Below, one piece after another: positions 26,601-36,230 of a DNA stretch of 64,000 nt (within the stretch, counting starts at the first letter, position 1; each line of letters begins with the position of its first letter). Below the pieces are notes generated by a model. The model was not told where the DNA came from. It did not search any database and saw nothing but the letters and a program-made list of their open reading frames with translations. Position numbers and translations under genes: made by a program. Source of the DNA: an uncultured Flavobacteriaceae bacterium (GTDB lineage Bacteria; Bacteroidota; Bacteroidia; Flavobacteriales; Flavobacteriaceae); NCBI GenBank assembly GCA_947497245.1, contig CANMFO010000001.1, positions 124,001 to 188,000 on the forward strand, given 5' to 3'.

Positions 26601-27080
26601 AATGGAAAGCAAAGACAGAAGAAAGACCTCGGGCAATTGGCCATGTGTTACGACGGTGTATATGTTGCTTCGGTCGCTCTTGGTGCCGACCAGGAGCAGG
26701 CCCTGAAGGCTTTCGTGGAAGCGGAACGTTATGATGGACCTTCCATTATTGTTGGATACTGCCATAGTCCAGCACATGGAATCGATATGAAAAACCCAAG
26801 CCAATACCACAGGGCAGCCGTGGCTTCCGGACAGTGGCTGCTTTATAGAAATGACCCGGAAAGAACAAAAAAGGGTCTCAATCCACTGCAATTGGATTCG
26901 CCGAGGCCTAGCATGCCCATAGAAGAATATTTGATCAAGGAGGAACGCTTTGCGCAACTGTTTGGGCACGACCCCTCTACGTTCAACAACCTAATGGAAC
27001 AATTGCAAAATGATGTCGACAAAAAATACAACCAATTCCAACGACAAGCGGAGCCAAGGTTGGTGCAGGAAGCCTATTGA
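23640..27080 (+). CDS. nifJ: Pyruvate:ferredoxin (flavodoxin) oxidoreductase
   Basis: 1146 residues, one-chain PFOR. The N-terminal pyrimidine domain starts ATVNGNQAA-like (TAIVNGNQAAAHVAYKVNE) with the TPP-related 'YPITPSSEM'. Two 4Fe-4S motifs lie near 659 (CTQCGACSMACP) and 717 (CTSCSNCVDAC). The TPP-binding domain near 932 contains GGDGWAYDIGYGG and the DNEVYSNTGGQ motif. The enzyme converts pyruvate and CoA to acetyl-CoA, CO2 and reduced ferredoxin or flavodoxin and is oxygen-sensitive in most species. In a probably aerobic flavobacterium it suggests growth under low oxygen. Its promoter was not found. Confidence 0.95.
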   Translation: MKKDTTAIVNGNQAAAHVAYKVNEVCAIYPITPSSEMSELVEEWSTDQQKNIYDSVPTVFEMQSEAGVAGALHGALQTGSLATTFTSSQGLLLMLPNMYKIAGELTPSVIHVATRSIATHALSVFGDHSDIMAVRNSGYAFLGAASVQETMDFAVIAQAATLQSRIPFVHFFDGFRTSNETSKISTLSDQVIKAMIKTDLVQAHRDRALNPNNPVIRGTSQGADVFFQSREATNPFYDTCPDIVQEKMDLFAQLTGRQYRLFDYIGHPEAEQLVIAMASASETLEETVRYWNRRGEKVGAIKVRLFRPFSAKHLLRAIPDTCKAIAVLDRTKEPGATGEPLYLDVLHSVSASSTTLKNVPKVVGGRYGLSSKEFTPAMVKAVLDNLKQERPKKGFTVGITDDVTHLSLSVSNSPQILEQCGQALFYSTKSDASTRNFKNLVRLLGDENYVQAYTECDYKKSGSRSVSNLRWGSRPINAPYLISDADFAVCDSAVFLDQDNVLDRLGQNATLLVGTGLYPDAFWQTLSADVRQQIVAKEISLYTMDTHSPTETSALGEDVPSGLYNGFWALKNKLVHHGMAQGHLAHITQVEVPESDAPGISALGQNDSSEVTLLDCLLAGKGPEVPVSALPVDGTFGTDTSKYNRIAGGVEIPEWDMDLCTQCGACSMACPQGAIRIKAYDGSHLETAPEHFKSTKTLEMDWQVDLLQYTVQLNPEQCTSCSNCVDACSAKALAMAKRTAALGREKEHWDFFKELPEFDRTKIDVTRMCQQQLQEPLFKYPQGVDGCGEAPYLKLLSQLFGDRMLVANATGASSIFGGALPTTPWSKNSEGRGPAWSNSLFEDNAEFGLGFRLSLDQRQEQARKLLGKLNGHPYSGLAREILNAPQITEREIYAQRNRVQQLKALLKADIDLDRGQLPNLIDSLVKQSIWIVGGDGWAYDIGYGGLDHLIASGKNVNILVLDNEVYSNTGGQMSKATPYGASAKFAFNGKQRQKKDLGQLAMCYDGVYVASVALGADQEQALKAFVEAERYDGPSIIVGYCHSPAHGIDMKNPSQYHRAAVASGQWLLYRNDPERTKKGLNPLQLDSPRPSMPIEEYLIKEERFAQLFGHDPSTFNNLMEQLQNDVDKKYNQFQRQAEPRLVQEAY

Positions 27081-27217
27081 AAACAATTTCGACCTTTACC
27101 GGAGATCAAAAAATAAATCATTCAATATACAATGGTACCTACATTCCCAACCCAAGGCAACGTACTTTTATATTTAAACCATATTGGGTGGGGCAATCAA
27201 AAATAAAATCCGAAAAA

Positions 27218-27916
27218 ATGGACAGAAAAACAATAACAATTGCTCCCCGTTTCTGCGGGCCAGATCACAGTGGGAATGGTGGATACGTATGTGGTATGAT
27301 GGCGAACCACGTGGGTTATGTTCCTGAGGTTACTTTAAGAAAGCCCCCTCCCTTGGCATCTGAAATGGAGCTGGTGACCGAAGCGGATAGAGTGCTCCTG
27401 ACCCATAAGGGCGCCATTGTAGCGTCTATGGAGCTGGGACATGTAGCTTTCCAAGCACCAAGCCCTCCGGACCTGGAAACGGCAATACGGGCAACTGGGA
27501 ACTACCTGGGTTTCAAGAAGCATCCGTTTCCCCACTGTTTTGTCTGCGGTCCTGAACGGCACAAACACGACGCCCTGTGCATTTATCCTGGAAAAGTGGG
27601 GAACGACGGGATGGTGGCCGCGCCCTGGACGCCCCATGGCTCCCTGCTGGATACCCATGGAAATGTTCGAAATGAATTTATATGGGCGGCTTTGGACTGC
27701 CCCGGGGCATTTGCCATTATGGACAGCAGTAGACCAATGGTGTTGGGACGGATGGCGGCAAGAATAGAAGAGGATATCGAAATGGGTGCCGAATGTGTGG
27801 TAATCGGGTGGGCCAAAGGAAGTGAGGGAAGAAAGCATTTTTCTGGAACCGCGATATTTTCCAAATCCAAGGGACTTTGTGCTGTCGCCCATGCTACATG
27901 GATCGATGTGGTATAA
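27218..27916 (+). CDS. Double-hotdog thioesterase-like protein
   Basis: 232 residues from the ATG at 27218; an upstream in-frame TTG start would add 47 unlikely residues. It starts with FCGPDHSGNGGYVCG, a motif typical of a hotdog family I recall from annotations with that 'GPxxSGNGGYxCG' pattern. A second Cys-rich stretch is HPFPHCFVCGPERHKHDALC. The length fits two hotdog domains. Acyl-CoA hydrolysis or binding is likely but unproven. It is followed by DUF4395 (18-base gap) and the cyclase (4-base gap), forming a small operon. Confidence 0.6.
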   Translation: MDRKTITIAPRFCGPDHSGNGGYVCGMMANHVGYVPEVTLRKPPPLASEMELVTEADRVLLTHKGAIVASMELGHVAFQAPSPPDLETAIRATGNYLGFKKHPFPHCFVCGPERHKHDALCIYPGKVGNDGMVAAPWTPHGSLLDTHGNVRNEFIWAALDCPGAFAIMDSSRPMVLGRMAARIEEDIEMGAECVVIGWAKGSEGRKHFSGTAIFSKSKGLCAVAHATWIDVV

Positions 27917-27934
27917 ACCAAACACGGCCAATAT

Positions 27935-28420
27935 ATGGACACTACAAAAAAAATGTTGTCGCCAAATCGTATCAAACGTCTTAAGATCCAAGGCTACTGC
28001 AATATGACCGATACCCGTTTGTCGGAACTTGCCTTTGGTAACCGCTTTGCCTATATCCTTTGTAGTGGGGTAGTGGGAGTTGGGGTTTTAACAGCCCATA
28101 TTCCCATATTGGGAACTATGATGGTGGTCGCCCTTTTCGGGGTCTTGCTTCCCAACCACCCCTTCGATTACATCTACAATTATGGAATCAGGGACCTAAT
28201 GGGCAAGCCAAAGCTTCCCCGGCGGTCCAAACAGATAAAATTTGCGTGTATCGTTGCCACAATCTGGTTGGCGATAACCATAGGTTTGTTCCATATCGGT
28301 TTTGCAACGGGTGGATATATTGTTGGTGGGGTGCTCTTCTCTTTGACATTTATCGTAAGTACGACCGATATCTGCGTTCCTTCGTTGATTTACAATTATT
28401 GGCATAAAATCAAGGTGTGA
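27935..28420 (+). CDS. DUF4395 membrane protein
   Basis: 161 residues. A short cytoplasmic N-terminus leads to four predicted helices with the conserved 'HPFDYIYNYGIRDLMGKPKLP' type loop (LLPNHPFDYIYNYG) and RSKQIKFACIVATIWL in the second half. This is DUF4395, a family of unknown function often placed near thiol-redox genes. Its stop is only 4 bases before the start assigned to the cyclase. Confidence 0.8.
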   Translation: MDTTKKMLSPNRIKRLKIQGYCNMTDTRLSELAFGNRFAYILCSGVVGVGVLTAHIPILGTMMVVALFGVLLPNHPFDYIYNYGIRDLMGKPKLPRRSKQIKFACIVATIWLAITIGLFHIGFATGGYIVGGVLFSLTFIVSTTDICVPSLIYNYWHKIKV

Positions 28421-28424
28421 AAGT

Positions 28425-29930
28425 TTGAACACCAAATTTTTGCTATATTCAGGGATACATATCAAAATAACGTATCCAACTTTGACCACTTTGTCCCTAA
28501 AATCGTTCTTTTCCAAGATTGGAACCATTGGGGCACACCCAAAAGACAATGAAGAGGTACGCTTGCAAAAGACACTTTTGGTGGCCTTTGCGGGAAGTAT
28601 GGCCGTAATGGCCTTTTTTTGGGGCCTACTTTATTTTTATTTTGATCAAATGGTATCGGGATCCATTCCATTCACCTATTCCATTATTTCACTGATCAGC
28701 CTGGCAATTTTTAGTCGAACGAAAAGTTTTGCCATTTTTCTGGCTAGCCAGCTGACCTTTAGCCTTATTCTTCCTTTTCTCTTGATGATCTCTTTGGGCG
28801 GCTTTGCAAATTCCAGTGCCGTGATCATGTGGTCGCTTACCTCGCCCTTGGGGGCGTTGGTCCTGAAAGGTAGGGCTGAAGCACTTCGCTGGTTTCTGGC
28901 CTTTATGGGCTTATTGGTGGTTTCCGTGTTTTTGGAAGGGACGTACCCCTTTACCAATACACTTTCCGAATCGGTGATCATTGCCTTTTTTGCTATGAAC
29001 ATTATCGGCATGTCCTTTACATCATTCATAATTGTCAGGTATTTTGTGGGCGAGAAAAATTTGGCCCTCACCCTGTTAGAAGGCCAACACCGATGGATAA
29101 AGGATGCCTTTTCCGCCTATATTTCACCAAATTTGGTAGATCATCTTATCAATCATCCTGATGAGCTTAAATTGGGAGGGGAACGCAGGGAATGTACTTT
29201 CATTTTTACGGACCTGGTCGGCTTTACCACTCTGGTGGAGCAGTCGGACCCCTCCACATTGGTCTCCTATTTGAATGCGTATTTTGAGGGGATGATCGCC
29301 ATTGTTTTCAAACACGAGGGCACGGTTTCAAAAATTGTGGGCGATGCCATAGCCGTTATGTTCTCGGCCCCGGTGGTGCAGGACGACCACGCCTCCCGGG
29401 CGGTCGCCTGTGCCATGGAAATGGATACTTATGCACAAAAATTCGCCCAGGAGAAACAAAAGCTGGGCCTGGATCTTGGGCGTACCAGAATCGGCGTCAA
29501 TACCGGGACCGTGATCATTGGTAATATTGGGGGAAAAAACCAACTGGACTATAGGGCGCTGGGCGATGCCATCAATACCGCCGCCAGATTGGAAAGCGCC
29601 AACAAGCAATTGGGAACCCGGGTTTGCGTAAGTGAGACCACCGTGGCCCAATGTCCCGATTTTTCCGGCAGGCCCATTGGTTCGCTGCTACTCAAGGGAA
29701 AATCAAGGTCCGTCGCCACTTACGAACCGCTTTCCCGAGACGAAATGGATTCAACAGCCCATCGGACCTATGTGTCCGCCTTTGAACTCATGCAGGAAAA
29801 TGCGGGAGAGGCCGTTACAGCGTTTGAAGCACTGAACAAAAAATATCCAAGGGATGGCTTGATACGCTTTCATTTGGATCGGCTTCATTCAGGGAAGTCC
29901 GGTACGGAGATCGTACTTCCGTGGAAATGA
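28425..29930 (+). CDS. Membrane-bound class III adenylate cyclase
   Basis: 501 residues if started at the TTG at 28425; no near ATG exists, so the true start is uncertain. About four or five transmembrane helices at 50-210 precede a cyclase homology domain at about 255-440. Metal residues are in FTDLVGFTTL and SKIVGDAIAVMF, and the substrate-defining Lys (S-K-I-V-G-D) and Asp (LDYRALGDAINTAARLES) are both present, which argues for ATP and cAMP. A short helical tail follows. It ends 31 bases before the convergent hybrid kinase gene. Confidence 0.88.
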   Translation: MNTKFLLYSGIHIKITYPTLTTLSLKSFFSKIGTIGAHPKDNEEVRLQKTLLVAFAGSMAVMAFFWGLLYFYFDQMVSGSIPFTYSIISLISLAIFSRTKSFAIFLASQLTFSLILPFLLMISLGGFANSSAVIMWSLTSPLGALVLKGRAEALRWFLAFMGLLVVSVFLEGTYPFTNTLSESVIIAFFAMNIIGMSFTSFIIVRYFVGEKNLALTLLEGQHRWIKDAFSAYISPNLVDHLINHPDELKLGGERRECTFIFTDLVGFTTLVEQSDPSTLVSYLNAYFEGMIAIVFKHEGTVSKIVGDAIAVMFSAPVVQDDHASRAVACAMEMDTYAQKFAQEKQKLGLDLGRTRIGVNTGTVIIGNIGGKNQLDYRALGDAINTAARLESANKQLGTRVCVSETTVAQCPDFSGRPIGSLLLKGKSRSVATYEPLSRDEMDSTAHRTYVSAFELMQENAGEAVTAFEALNKKYPRDGLIRFHLDRLHSGKSGTEIVLPWK

Positions 29931-29961
29931 CCTGTAGTGTTTCCAAATTACAGGTTTGCAC

Positions 29962-32900
29962 CTATTTTTTGCTAAGTGTATTTACCATCTCCCAACCTTC
30001 GGGCGTTCCCGAAATGGTATATTCCGTAGACTTGATTATGAAGTGTCGTGCCACCGAGTCGTTTGGGTTCATACCCAACACCTTTTCAAAGGCCGCAAGC
30101 GCTTCTGGGAATTTGTTGGAGAAAAAATAATCCACCCCTTTGTTGTAATCTTCCAGTGTTTTTGTTTTTAGCGCGATACTATCGTCAGGATCCCCGTCAA
30201 AACATTCATAGATATCGATAGCCTTTTCTTTTCCCTTTACCCTTACCTTTCCAAGGTACCTAAAGTTAAAGTCCGCCTTGCTGGGAATCGTCTCTAAACT
30301 TGCCCCGCTTATAATAATGTTAACGCCGTAGTGCTTCGTAACTCCTTCCGTCCGGGATGCCGTATTTACCGTGTCGGCTATGATGGCAGTGTCGTTGCGC
30401 TCCTGATCCCCGATAATGCCCATGACCAAAGGCCCCGTATGCATGCCCATTCCCACGCTTATCGGGACGTAGCCTTTCCCAATACGTCTTTTATTGTACA
30501 ATGCCAAGGTACGTTGCATATCGATGGCGGCGTCCAGGGCATGTTCTGCCTCATGTGGAAACAAGGCCATGATCCCATCGCCCAAATATTGGTTTACAAA
30601 ACCTTTGTGTTCCTGTATTGTAGGCCCCATTCGTCCTACATATGCGTTTACGAACTTAAAGTTTTGCTCGGGGGTCATGCTCTCCGCAAGACCCGTATAG
30701 TTGCGCACATCGGTAAAAAGAACGGTCACATTTTTTTGGATGTTATCGCCAAGTGCCACCTCGGTGATCGAATCCCGTCCTACCGATTTAATAAATTCGG
30801 CAGGTACAAATTTACTTGTCGCTTTATGAATATTGTTAAGGTTGACATGGGTCTTTATGCGACTTAAAAGCTCGTTTTTGGAGAACGGCTTGGTCAAATA
30901 ATCATTGGCGCCGAAGTTGAAACCTTGCACCAGCTCGCTCACGGCATTTTTGGCGGTGAGCAAAACTATGGGGAGCTCACTGGTGAGGTATTTTTTCCGA
31001 ATTTCTGCACAAACCTCGTATCCCGACATTCCGGGCATCATGATGTCCAGCAAAATCAGATCGAAATCAGACCCGACCTCCAAGAGTTCCAGGGCTTCCC
31101 TGCCCCGACTGACCTCTGTGACACGATAGCCCGCTACGGTGAGGTGGTTTTGGAGAACGCGTCGATTTATCGGCTCATCGTCCACAATCAAAATATGGGT
31201 GTTTTTTGTTTGCGGAACCTGTCCTTCACTAGTATTCTCGACCGCTTCTTCGGATGCGGACGGGCCAAGGGAAGGAGCAATAGGTCGTACCCTGTCTTTC
31301 TTGTCGAAGGCGGCCACTTTTGGCTCCTTGCTTATGGGAAGTGTAAAGGTAAAGAGCGATCCCTTTCCCATTTTAGAGGATACCTCAATACTCCCGCCAT
31401 GGAGCAAAACCAATTGTTTGGTTACAGAAAGGCCCAGCCCGGTTCCCCCATATTGTCGTTCCGTGGAGCCATCCCCCTGTTCGAAAGAGTTGAAAATAGA
31501 GTGGAGCCTGTCCTCGGGAATACCAATTCCGGTATCGGAAACGGATACGTGCAGCATTCCTTTCTTTTCCTCTGATAAAAGGGTCACATAACCTTTGGAC
31601 GTAAACTTGATGGCATTGCCGATCAAATTGTACAGTATCTGTTGGAGCCTGTTTTCATCGGCCATGACCAAAGGCGCTTTTCTCGAAATGGAATTGATCA
31701 ACTTTAATTTCCGGTCCAGGATCAAGGGCTCCGACAATTTTAGTACGACCTCCGAGATCGAAAAAAGGTCCACCGGAGAAATGGACAGCTCAATATCCTT
31801 GTTTTTCAATTTGGAAAAATCGAGGATATCGTTAACCAAATGGGACAGGCGTTTGCCGCTACGGGCTATCATGTCCAAATTTTCCACGACCTTCGGCGAG
31901 AGTTTGCCGGCCACTCCGTCCTTTAAGGATTCGCTGAGCCCGATAATACCGTTTAACGGAGTGCGCAGTTCGTGGGAGGTGTTGGCCAGAAACTCATCCT
32001 TGAGCTTATCTATTTTTTGAAGTTCCGCGACCCGTTGCTTTTCGATTTCGGTCCGTCGCCGCTCTTCCGAAATAGCCCTTTTCTTCTCAATATCCGCTTG
32101 TTTTGCCCGTTGTACGTGCTTGAAGCGGTTAAAGGTGAACAAGATGAACAAAACGGCCGCCACCGCGATCCCGATGACAAGGTTTCTCAAAGTGGTCTGC
32201 CTTTTTAGCTTTAGATCATTTATCTCGGCATCTTTTTGAAGCGTCAGTATGGCGTCCTGTTTTTTTTCGGAATCGAATTTTACCTGCAGTTCCTGGATTT
32301 GTTTCGATTTGGTCTCATTGAAAAGGCTGTCCTTGGTGGCAATGTATTTGTCCTTCACCCTCAACGCATCTTTTAGGTTCCCGGTTTCCTGGTAGAGTAA
32401 GGATAAAATTTGATAGGTGTCCAGGGCTTGGGATTTAGCCCCGATTTCTTCCGATAGCGACATGGCGTTCTCCAGATGAAATTGGGCCTCCCTGTACCTG
32501 TTGAGTTTAAAGTAATCCTTTCCCACGTGGGTATGGCTTTCCGCCAGTTCCCTTTTTTGCTGGAGTTGCTTTCGAATTTCCAGGGCATTCAGATGTACCT
32601 GAAGCGCTTCCCGATAATTTTCCTGCAGGCTATATACTTCTCCGATCGCCTCGTAGTCATAGGCCGTTCCCCATAAACTGTTGATTTCTTGGTCCAAGGC
32701 CAGTGCAGACCCGAAATATTCGAGCGCTTTGGAATAGTCTTTTCTTTTGGAATACACATCTCCGATATTGTAGTAGACATTGGCCATATCTACCTTTTTA
32801 TCCAAATCGGCAAAAATCTCCAGTGCTTTGGAATAATTCTCCATGGCTTCGTCCGGCCTGCCCATTTTTTTTAAAAGATCGCCCAACGCATTCTGCACGG

Positions 32901-33390
32901 TAGCGGTTCCATAGGCGTCTTCCTGTTCTCCGTAAATTTTTAGTATGGCATAGTATATTTCCGAACTTTTGTCATAGTTACCCTTGTCATCATGGATAAT
33001 GGCATTTTGGTACAGACCATTGGCTATATGGGCATTGTTGCCTTCCCTAGTGTGATATTCAAGGTATTTGGTCAAATATGCCAAGGCTTCATCATAGTTT
33101 CCTTTCTGTCTTTCCAGTACGCCATATTGGTAGTGCGCTGTGGCAATTTGATATTCGTTCCCAGTTGCTTTGCTCAATAAATAAACGCTGTCAATGTATT
33201 TTTTTGCCAGCTCGGGTTGGGATCGATTGTTTATGTATTCCCATGAAATGTTTCCAAATGCTTTGATTCTGGCAGAGTCCGTGTCGGCCCTTTTCAGACT
33301 GAGTTGCAAGCTATCTATTTTAGAGATCTGGGCATGGGAAAAAGGGCATGCCAGTACTCCCCATAGAAATATGGATAAAAATGGCCTCAT
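29962..33390 (-). CDS. Hybrid sensor: TPR - histidine kinase - receiver - class III cyclase domain
   Basis: 1142 residues. Signal peptide (CPFSHAQ), then about nine TPR repeats to residue 370, a transmembrane helix near 400-421, and a coiled coil. HisKA has the phospho-His in NTSHELRTPLNG near 473, and an HATPase is present (N box NLIGNAIKF near 587, DTGIGIPEDR). The receiver has Asp near 778 in LILLDIMMPGMSG. A class III cyclase domain lies at about 880-1065 (VLFTDVRNYTGL, NQYLGDGIMALF, DTAIIADTVNTASR), with a TPR-like tail. The cyclase carries Gln where the purine-specifying Lys usually stands. A single protein thus could both be phosphorylated and produce a cyclic nucleotide. Confidence 0.92.
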   Translation of the reverse strand: MRPFLSIFLWGVLACPFSHAQISKIDSLQLSLKRADTDSARIKAFGNISWEYINNRSQPELAKKYIDSVYLLSKATGNEYQIATAHYQYGVLERQKGNYDEALAYLTKYLEYHTREGNNAHIANGLYQNAIIHDDKGNYDKSSEIYYAILKIYGEQEDAYGTATVQNALGDLLKKMGRPDEAMENYSKALEIFADLDKKVDMANVYYNIGDVYSKRKDYSKALEYFGSALALDQEINSLWGTAYDYEAIGEVYSLQENYREALQVHLNALEIRKQLQQKRELAESHTHVGKDYFKLNRYREAQFHLENAMSLSEEIGAKSQALDTYQILSLLYQETGNLKDALRVKDKYIATKDSLFNETKSKQIQELQVKFDSEKKQDAILTLQKDAEINDLKLKRQTTLRNLVIGIAVAAVLFILFTFNRFKHVQRAKQADIEKKRAISEERRRTEIEKQRVAELQKIDKLKDEFLANTSHELRTPLNGIIGLSESLKDGVAGKLSPKVVENLDMIARSGKRLSHLVNDILDFSKLKNKDIELSISPVDLFSISEVVLKLSEPLILDRKLKLINSISRKAPLVMADENRLQQILYNLIGNAIKFTSKGYVTLLSEEKKGMLHVSVSDTGIGIPEDRLHSIFNSFEQGDGSTERQYGGTGLGLSVTKQLVLLHGGSIEVSSKMGKGSLFTFTLPISKEPKVAAFDKKDRVRPIAPSLGPSASEEAVENTSEGQVPQTKNTHILIVDDEPINRRVLQNHLTVAGYRVTEVSRGREALELLEVGSDFDLILLDIMMPGMSGYEVCAEIRKKYLTSELPIVLLTAKNAVSELVQGFNFGANDYLTKPFSKNELLSRIKTHVNLNNIHKATSKFVPAEFIKSVGRDSITEVALGDNIQKNVTVLFTDVRNYTGLAESMTPEQNFKFVNAYVGRMGPTIQEHKGFVNQYLGDGIMALFPHEAEHALDAAIDMQRTLALYNKRRIGKGYVPISVGMGMHTGPLVMGIIGDQERNDTAIIADTVNTASRTEGVTKHYGVNIIISGASLETIPSKADFNFRYLGKVRVKGKEKAIDIYECFDGDPDDSIALKTKTLEDYNKGVDYFFSNKFPEALAAFEKVLGMNPNDSVARHFIIKSTEYTISGTPEGWEMVNTLSKK

Positions 33391-33845
33391 CTGTTCTGCG
33401 GGGGATTTTGGTTTATGGGTTAGCTGAACTTAAATGTAGTGTTTAATGTCTAAAGAACAAAAACTTCCCTAAACCTTTGGATTTCAATCTACTAAATGCA
33501 CATGGGCCGATCTAAAAATAGTATGCCGGCCAAGGTAAATTCCTACGTCCTGACCTGGAGATCGTGGTTGCCAACACCATAAGCCCGAAAATGGGAAAGT
33601 ACAGGGAAACCCGATTGTCCGCAAACCGGATGCCCCTTATGGCATGCCTATATACCCGCCCAATACGGAATGGGTTCCGTTCCGGTAAACGGATCTTGCC
33701 CAACTGTAGGTTTTGGGTACCGAACGGCATTTCAATTTTTAGACCGCAATTCAGTATAAAAAAAATACAGTTCGGTAAGCTTCTTTGGTGGGGAAGATGG
33801 TACTGTTGCAAGTTTGCTTCATCAATTCTGAAATAGATCCATCAT
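33391..33845. other. Unassigned 455-base region
   Basis: Between the hybrid kinase and the TonB-receptor gene. Two overlapping frames of 90-99 codons on opposite strands (33512-33811 minus, 33564-33836 plus) lack family motifs and start context, and neither is called. The base composition is gene-like, so an eroded gene is possible but not shown. No terminator or exact -7 box found. Confidence 0.45.
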
Positions 33846-36017
33846 ATGAACAAGCTGGCCATGATAAAGCGACCTATTGCCCTAATAGCATTTTTTTACG
33901 CGACCATTGTATATTCCCAGACCACGGTTTCCGGAGCGGTGACCAATGGAGCCCATCCGGTCGTGGGGGCGAATGTGTATCTTGAGGGCACCTATGACGG
34001 TGCATCGACCGATGAAAATGGTTTTTTTACCTTCGAGACCAATGAAACAGGTACCCAGAACCTGATTGTTTCCATGATCTCTTTTGAAACGCACATGCTG
34101 GCCGGGGACGTATCGTACTTCGGGGATTTGAAGATCAAATTGACAGAGACCATCAACCAATTGACAGGGGTGACCTTGACAGCGGGTACCTTCGAGGCCG
34201 GTGACAATTCCAAGGTCTCGGTTCTCAAACCACTGGATATTGTTACCACGGCCGGGGCCGCAGGCGATTTTGTGGCAGCCTTGCAGACCTTGCCGGGCAC
34301 CTCTACCGTAAGCGAGGATGGTCGTCTGTTCGTGCGCGGTGGGGCCGCAGGGGAGACCCAGGTCTTTGTAGACGGACTCCGCGTGTTCCAGCCGTTCAGT
34401 GCCACAGCGAACAACATTCCGACCCGTGGACGCTTTTCACCTTTTCTGTTCAAAGGGATTACGTTCAGCACGGGCGGATACTCAGCGGAATACGGCCAGG
34501 CGTTGTCCAGTGTGCTGTTGCTGAACACTACCGATGTTCCGGAACAGGAAAAGACCGATATTTCGGTAATGACCGTCGGCGGAGGATTGGGCCATACCGA
34601 AATTTGGGGCAGCGAATCGCTAAGTGTAAATACTTCCTACATCAATTTGGCCCCCTATCAATCCCTGGTACCAGCAGATCAAGGAGCCCGATGGAACAAA
34701 CCCTACGAGTCGATTTCCGGGGAGGCCGTCTTTCGCAGCAAAAAAGAAAATGGACTGTTTAAGTTCTATACTGGGTTCAACCATGCCCATCTTGATATCG
34801 ATCAGGAGGACATTAACCTCGACGGTTTCGCCAACTTCCGCTTAAAGAACAACAATCTGTACGTAAACTCGTCCTACAAACATTTTTTTGAGAACGATTG
34901 GACCATGAACGTCGGGGCAAGTATTTCCTGGGATAAAAACGATATAGGGCTCCTTGCGGACAGGGTAGATACCAAGGAAACCGCTTCACATCTGAAATTT
35001 AAGGCCAAAAAGACCTTCAGCAATCGGTTTCAGCTAAAATTCGGGACCGAACAATTTATTATGGATTACAGGGATCTGTATAGTGCAGAGGGGGGTGCTT
35101 TTGAAACCGGACTAAGGGACAGGCTCACAGCGGCCTATGTCGAGGCGGACATTTTTTTTAGCAACCGCTTTGCCATGAAGTTGGGCGCAAGGGGCGCATA
35201 TTCCAGCGTATTGGAAGATGTGAACGTATCCCCTAGGATCTCCCTTGCCTATAAGAGCAGTGACAACGGACAATTTTCACTGGCCTATGGCGATTTTTAT
35301 CAACATCCCTTGACGGAATCGTTAAAGTTCGATGACCGTTTGAAGAGTGAAAAGACCTCTCACTATATTTTGAACTATCAATACACGGGGAATGGAAAAA
35401 CATTTCGGGCCGAAGCTTATTACAAAGATTACGACCAATTGGTCAAATTCGATACGGATCGTCCCGTATTCGATTCCCAATACAACAACCTTGGTTCGGG
35501 ATATGCCAGCGGTCTGGACATTTTTTGGAGGGACAACAGAAGCATTAAAAGTTTGGACTATTGGATTTCCTATTCCTATTTGGATACAAAACGGGATTAC
35601 CGCAATTTTCCGGAAAGGGCAAGCCCGAATTTTGCCCCCAAGCACAACTTCTCTTTGGTGACCAAATATTTTATCACCGATTGGCGATCACAGGTCGGAC
35701 TGTCTTATAGTTATGGCTCTGGAAGGCCCTATGACAACCCGAACACTGGCGATTTTCTGGCCGAAAAAACAAAGCCCTACAACAACATGAGCATCAACTG
35801 GGCCTATTTGGTCTCCCAACAGAAAATTCTGTATTTTTCGGTGAGTAATGTGGCCGGTTTTAGAAATGTAAATGGGTATCAATACACCGACGCCCCGAAT
35901 GCTGATGGGATCTTCGATCGAAGGGCCATACGCCCTACTGCCGACACTTTCTTCTTCGTGGGCTTCTTTTGGACGATCGGTCAGGATAAGAGCAGCAACC
36001 AGTTGGACAATCTATAG
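33846..36017 (+). CDS. TonB-dependent receptor with carboxypeptidase-like domain
   Basis: 723 residues with signal peptide (RPIALIAFFYATIVYSQ). A carboxypeptidase-regulatory-like beta domain (TVSGAVTNGAHPVVGANVYL ... STDENGFFTF) precedes a TonB plug (residues about 120-210, GRLFVRGGAAGETQVFVDGL) and a 22-strand-type barrel with aromatic C-terminal strands. Unlike SusC it has no SusD partner nearby. The upstream gene set and the FG-GAP gene after it suggest a secreted or surface role; the substrate cannot be told. Confidence 0.88.
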   Translation: MNKLAMIKRPIALIAFFYATIVYSQTTVSGAVTNGAHPVVGANVYLEGTYDGASTDENGFFTFETNETGTQNLIVSMISFETHMLAGDVSYFGDLKIKLTETINQLTGVTLTAGTFEAGDNSKVSVLKPLDIVTTAGAAGDFVAALQTLPGTSTVSEDGRLFVRGGAAGETQVFVDGLRVFQPFSATANNIPTRGRFSPFLFKGITFSTGGYSAEYGQALSSVLLLNTTDVPEQEKTDISVMTVGGGLGHTEIWGSESLSVNTSYINLAPYQSLVPADQGARWNKPYESISGEAVFRSKKENGLFKFYTGFNHAHLDIDQEDINLDGFANFRLKNNNLYVNSSYKHFFENDWTMNVGASISWDKNDIGLLADRVDTKETASHLKFKAKKTFSNRFQLKFGTEQFIMDYRDLYSAEGGAFETGLRDRLTAAYVEADIFFSNRFAMKLGARGAYSSVLEDVNVSPRISLAYKSSDNGQFSLAYGDFYQHPLTESLKFDDRLKSEKTSHYILNYQYTGNGKTFRAEAYYKDYDQLVKFDTDRPVFDSQYNNLGSGYASGLDIFWRDNRSIKSLDYWISYSYLDTKRDYRNFPERASPNFAPKHNFSLVTKYFITDWRSQVGLSYSYGSGRPYDNPNTGDFLAEKTKPYNNMSINWAYLVSQQKILYFSVSNVAGFRNVNGYQYTDAPNADGIFDRRAIRPTADTFFFVGFFWTIGQDKSSNQLDNL

Positions 36018-36230
36018 AAGCAAATTTCCGTACGAAGGCCATTGATCCATAGAAGTCTGAAAAACTTGGGTTGGGAACAGCAGATATATTGTATATTTCA
36101 AAGTGGAACGGAATGGGAGGGAAACCTAGGCAAAGTGCTTTTGCGTACCTAGCAAACGAAATAGTAATATAAGCTTACATTTTTGAAGACCGATTGGGGT
36201 ATAAGGGTAAAATTGAAGGGCATACGGTGG

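Noticed and set aside
27335-27991. A 218-codon minus-strand frame
   Set aside because: It is antisense to the hotdog and DUF4395 genes and has no recognisable motif.
33512-33836. Overlapping short frames on both strands between the hybrid kinase and the TonB receptor
   Set aside because: No motif, no signal peptide and no start context; they overlap each other, so at most one could be real and neither is supported.
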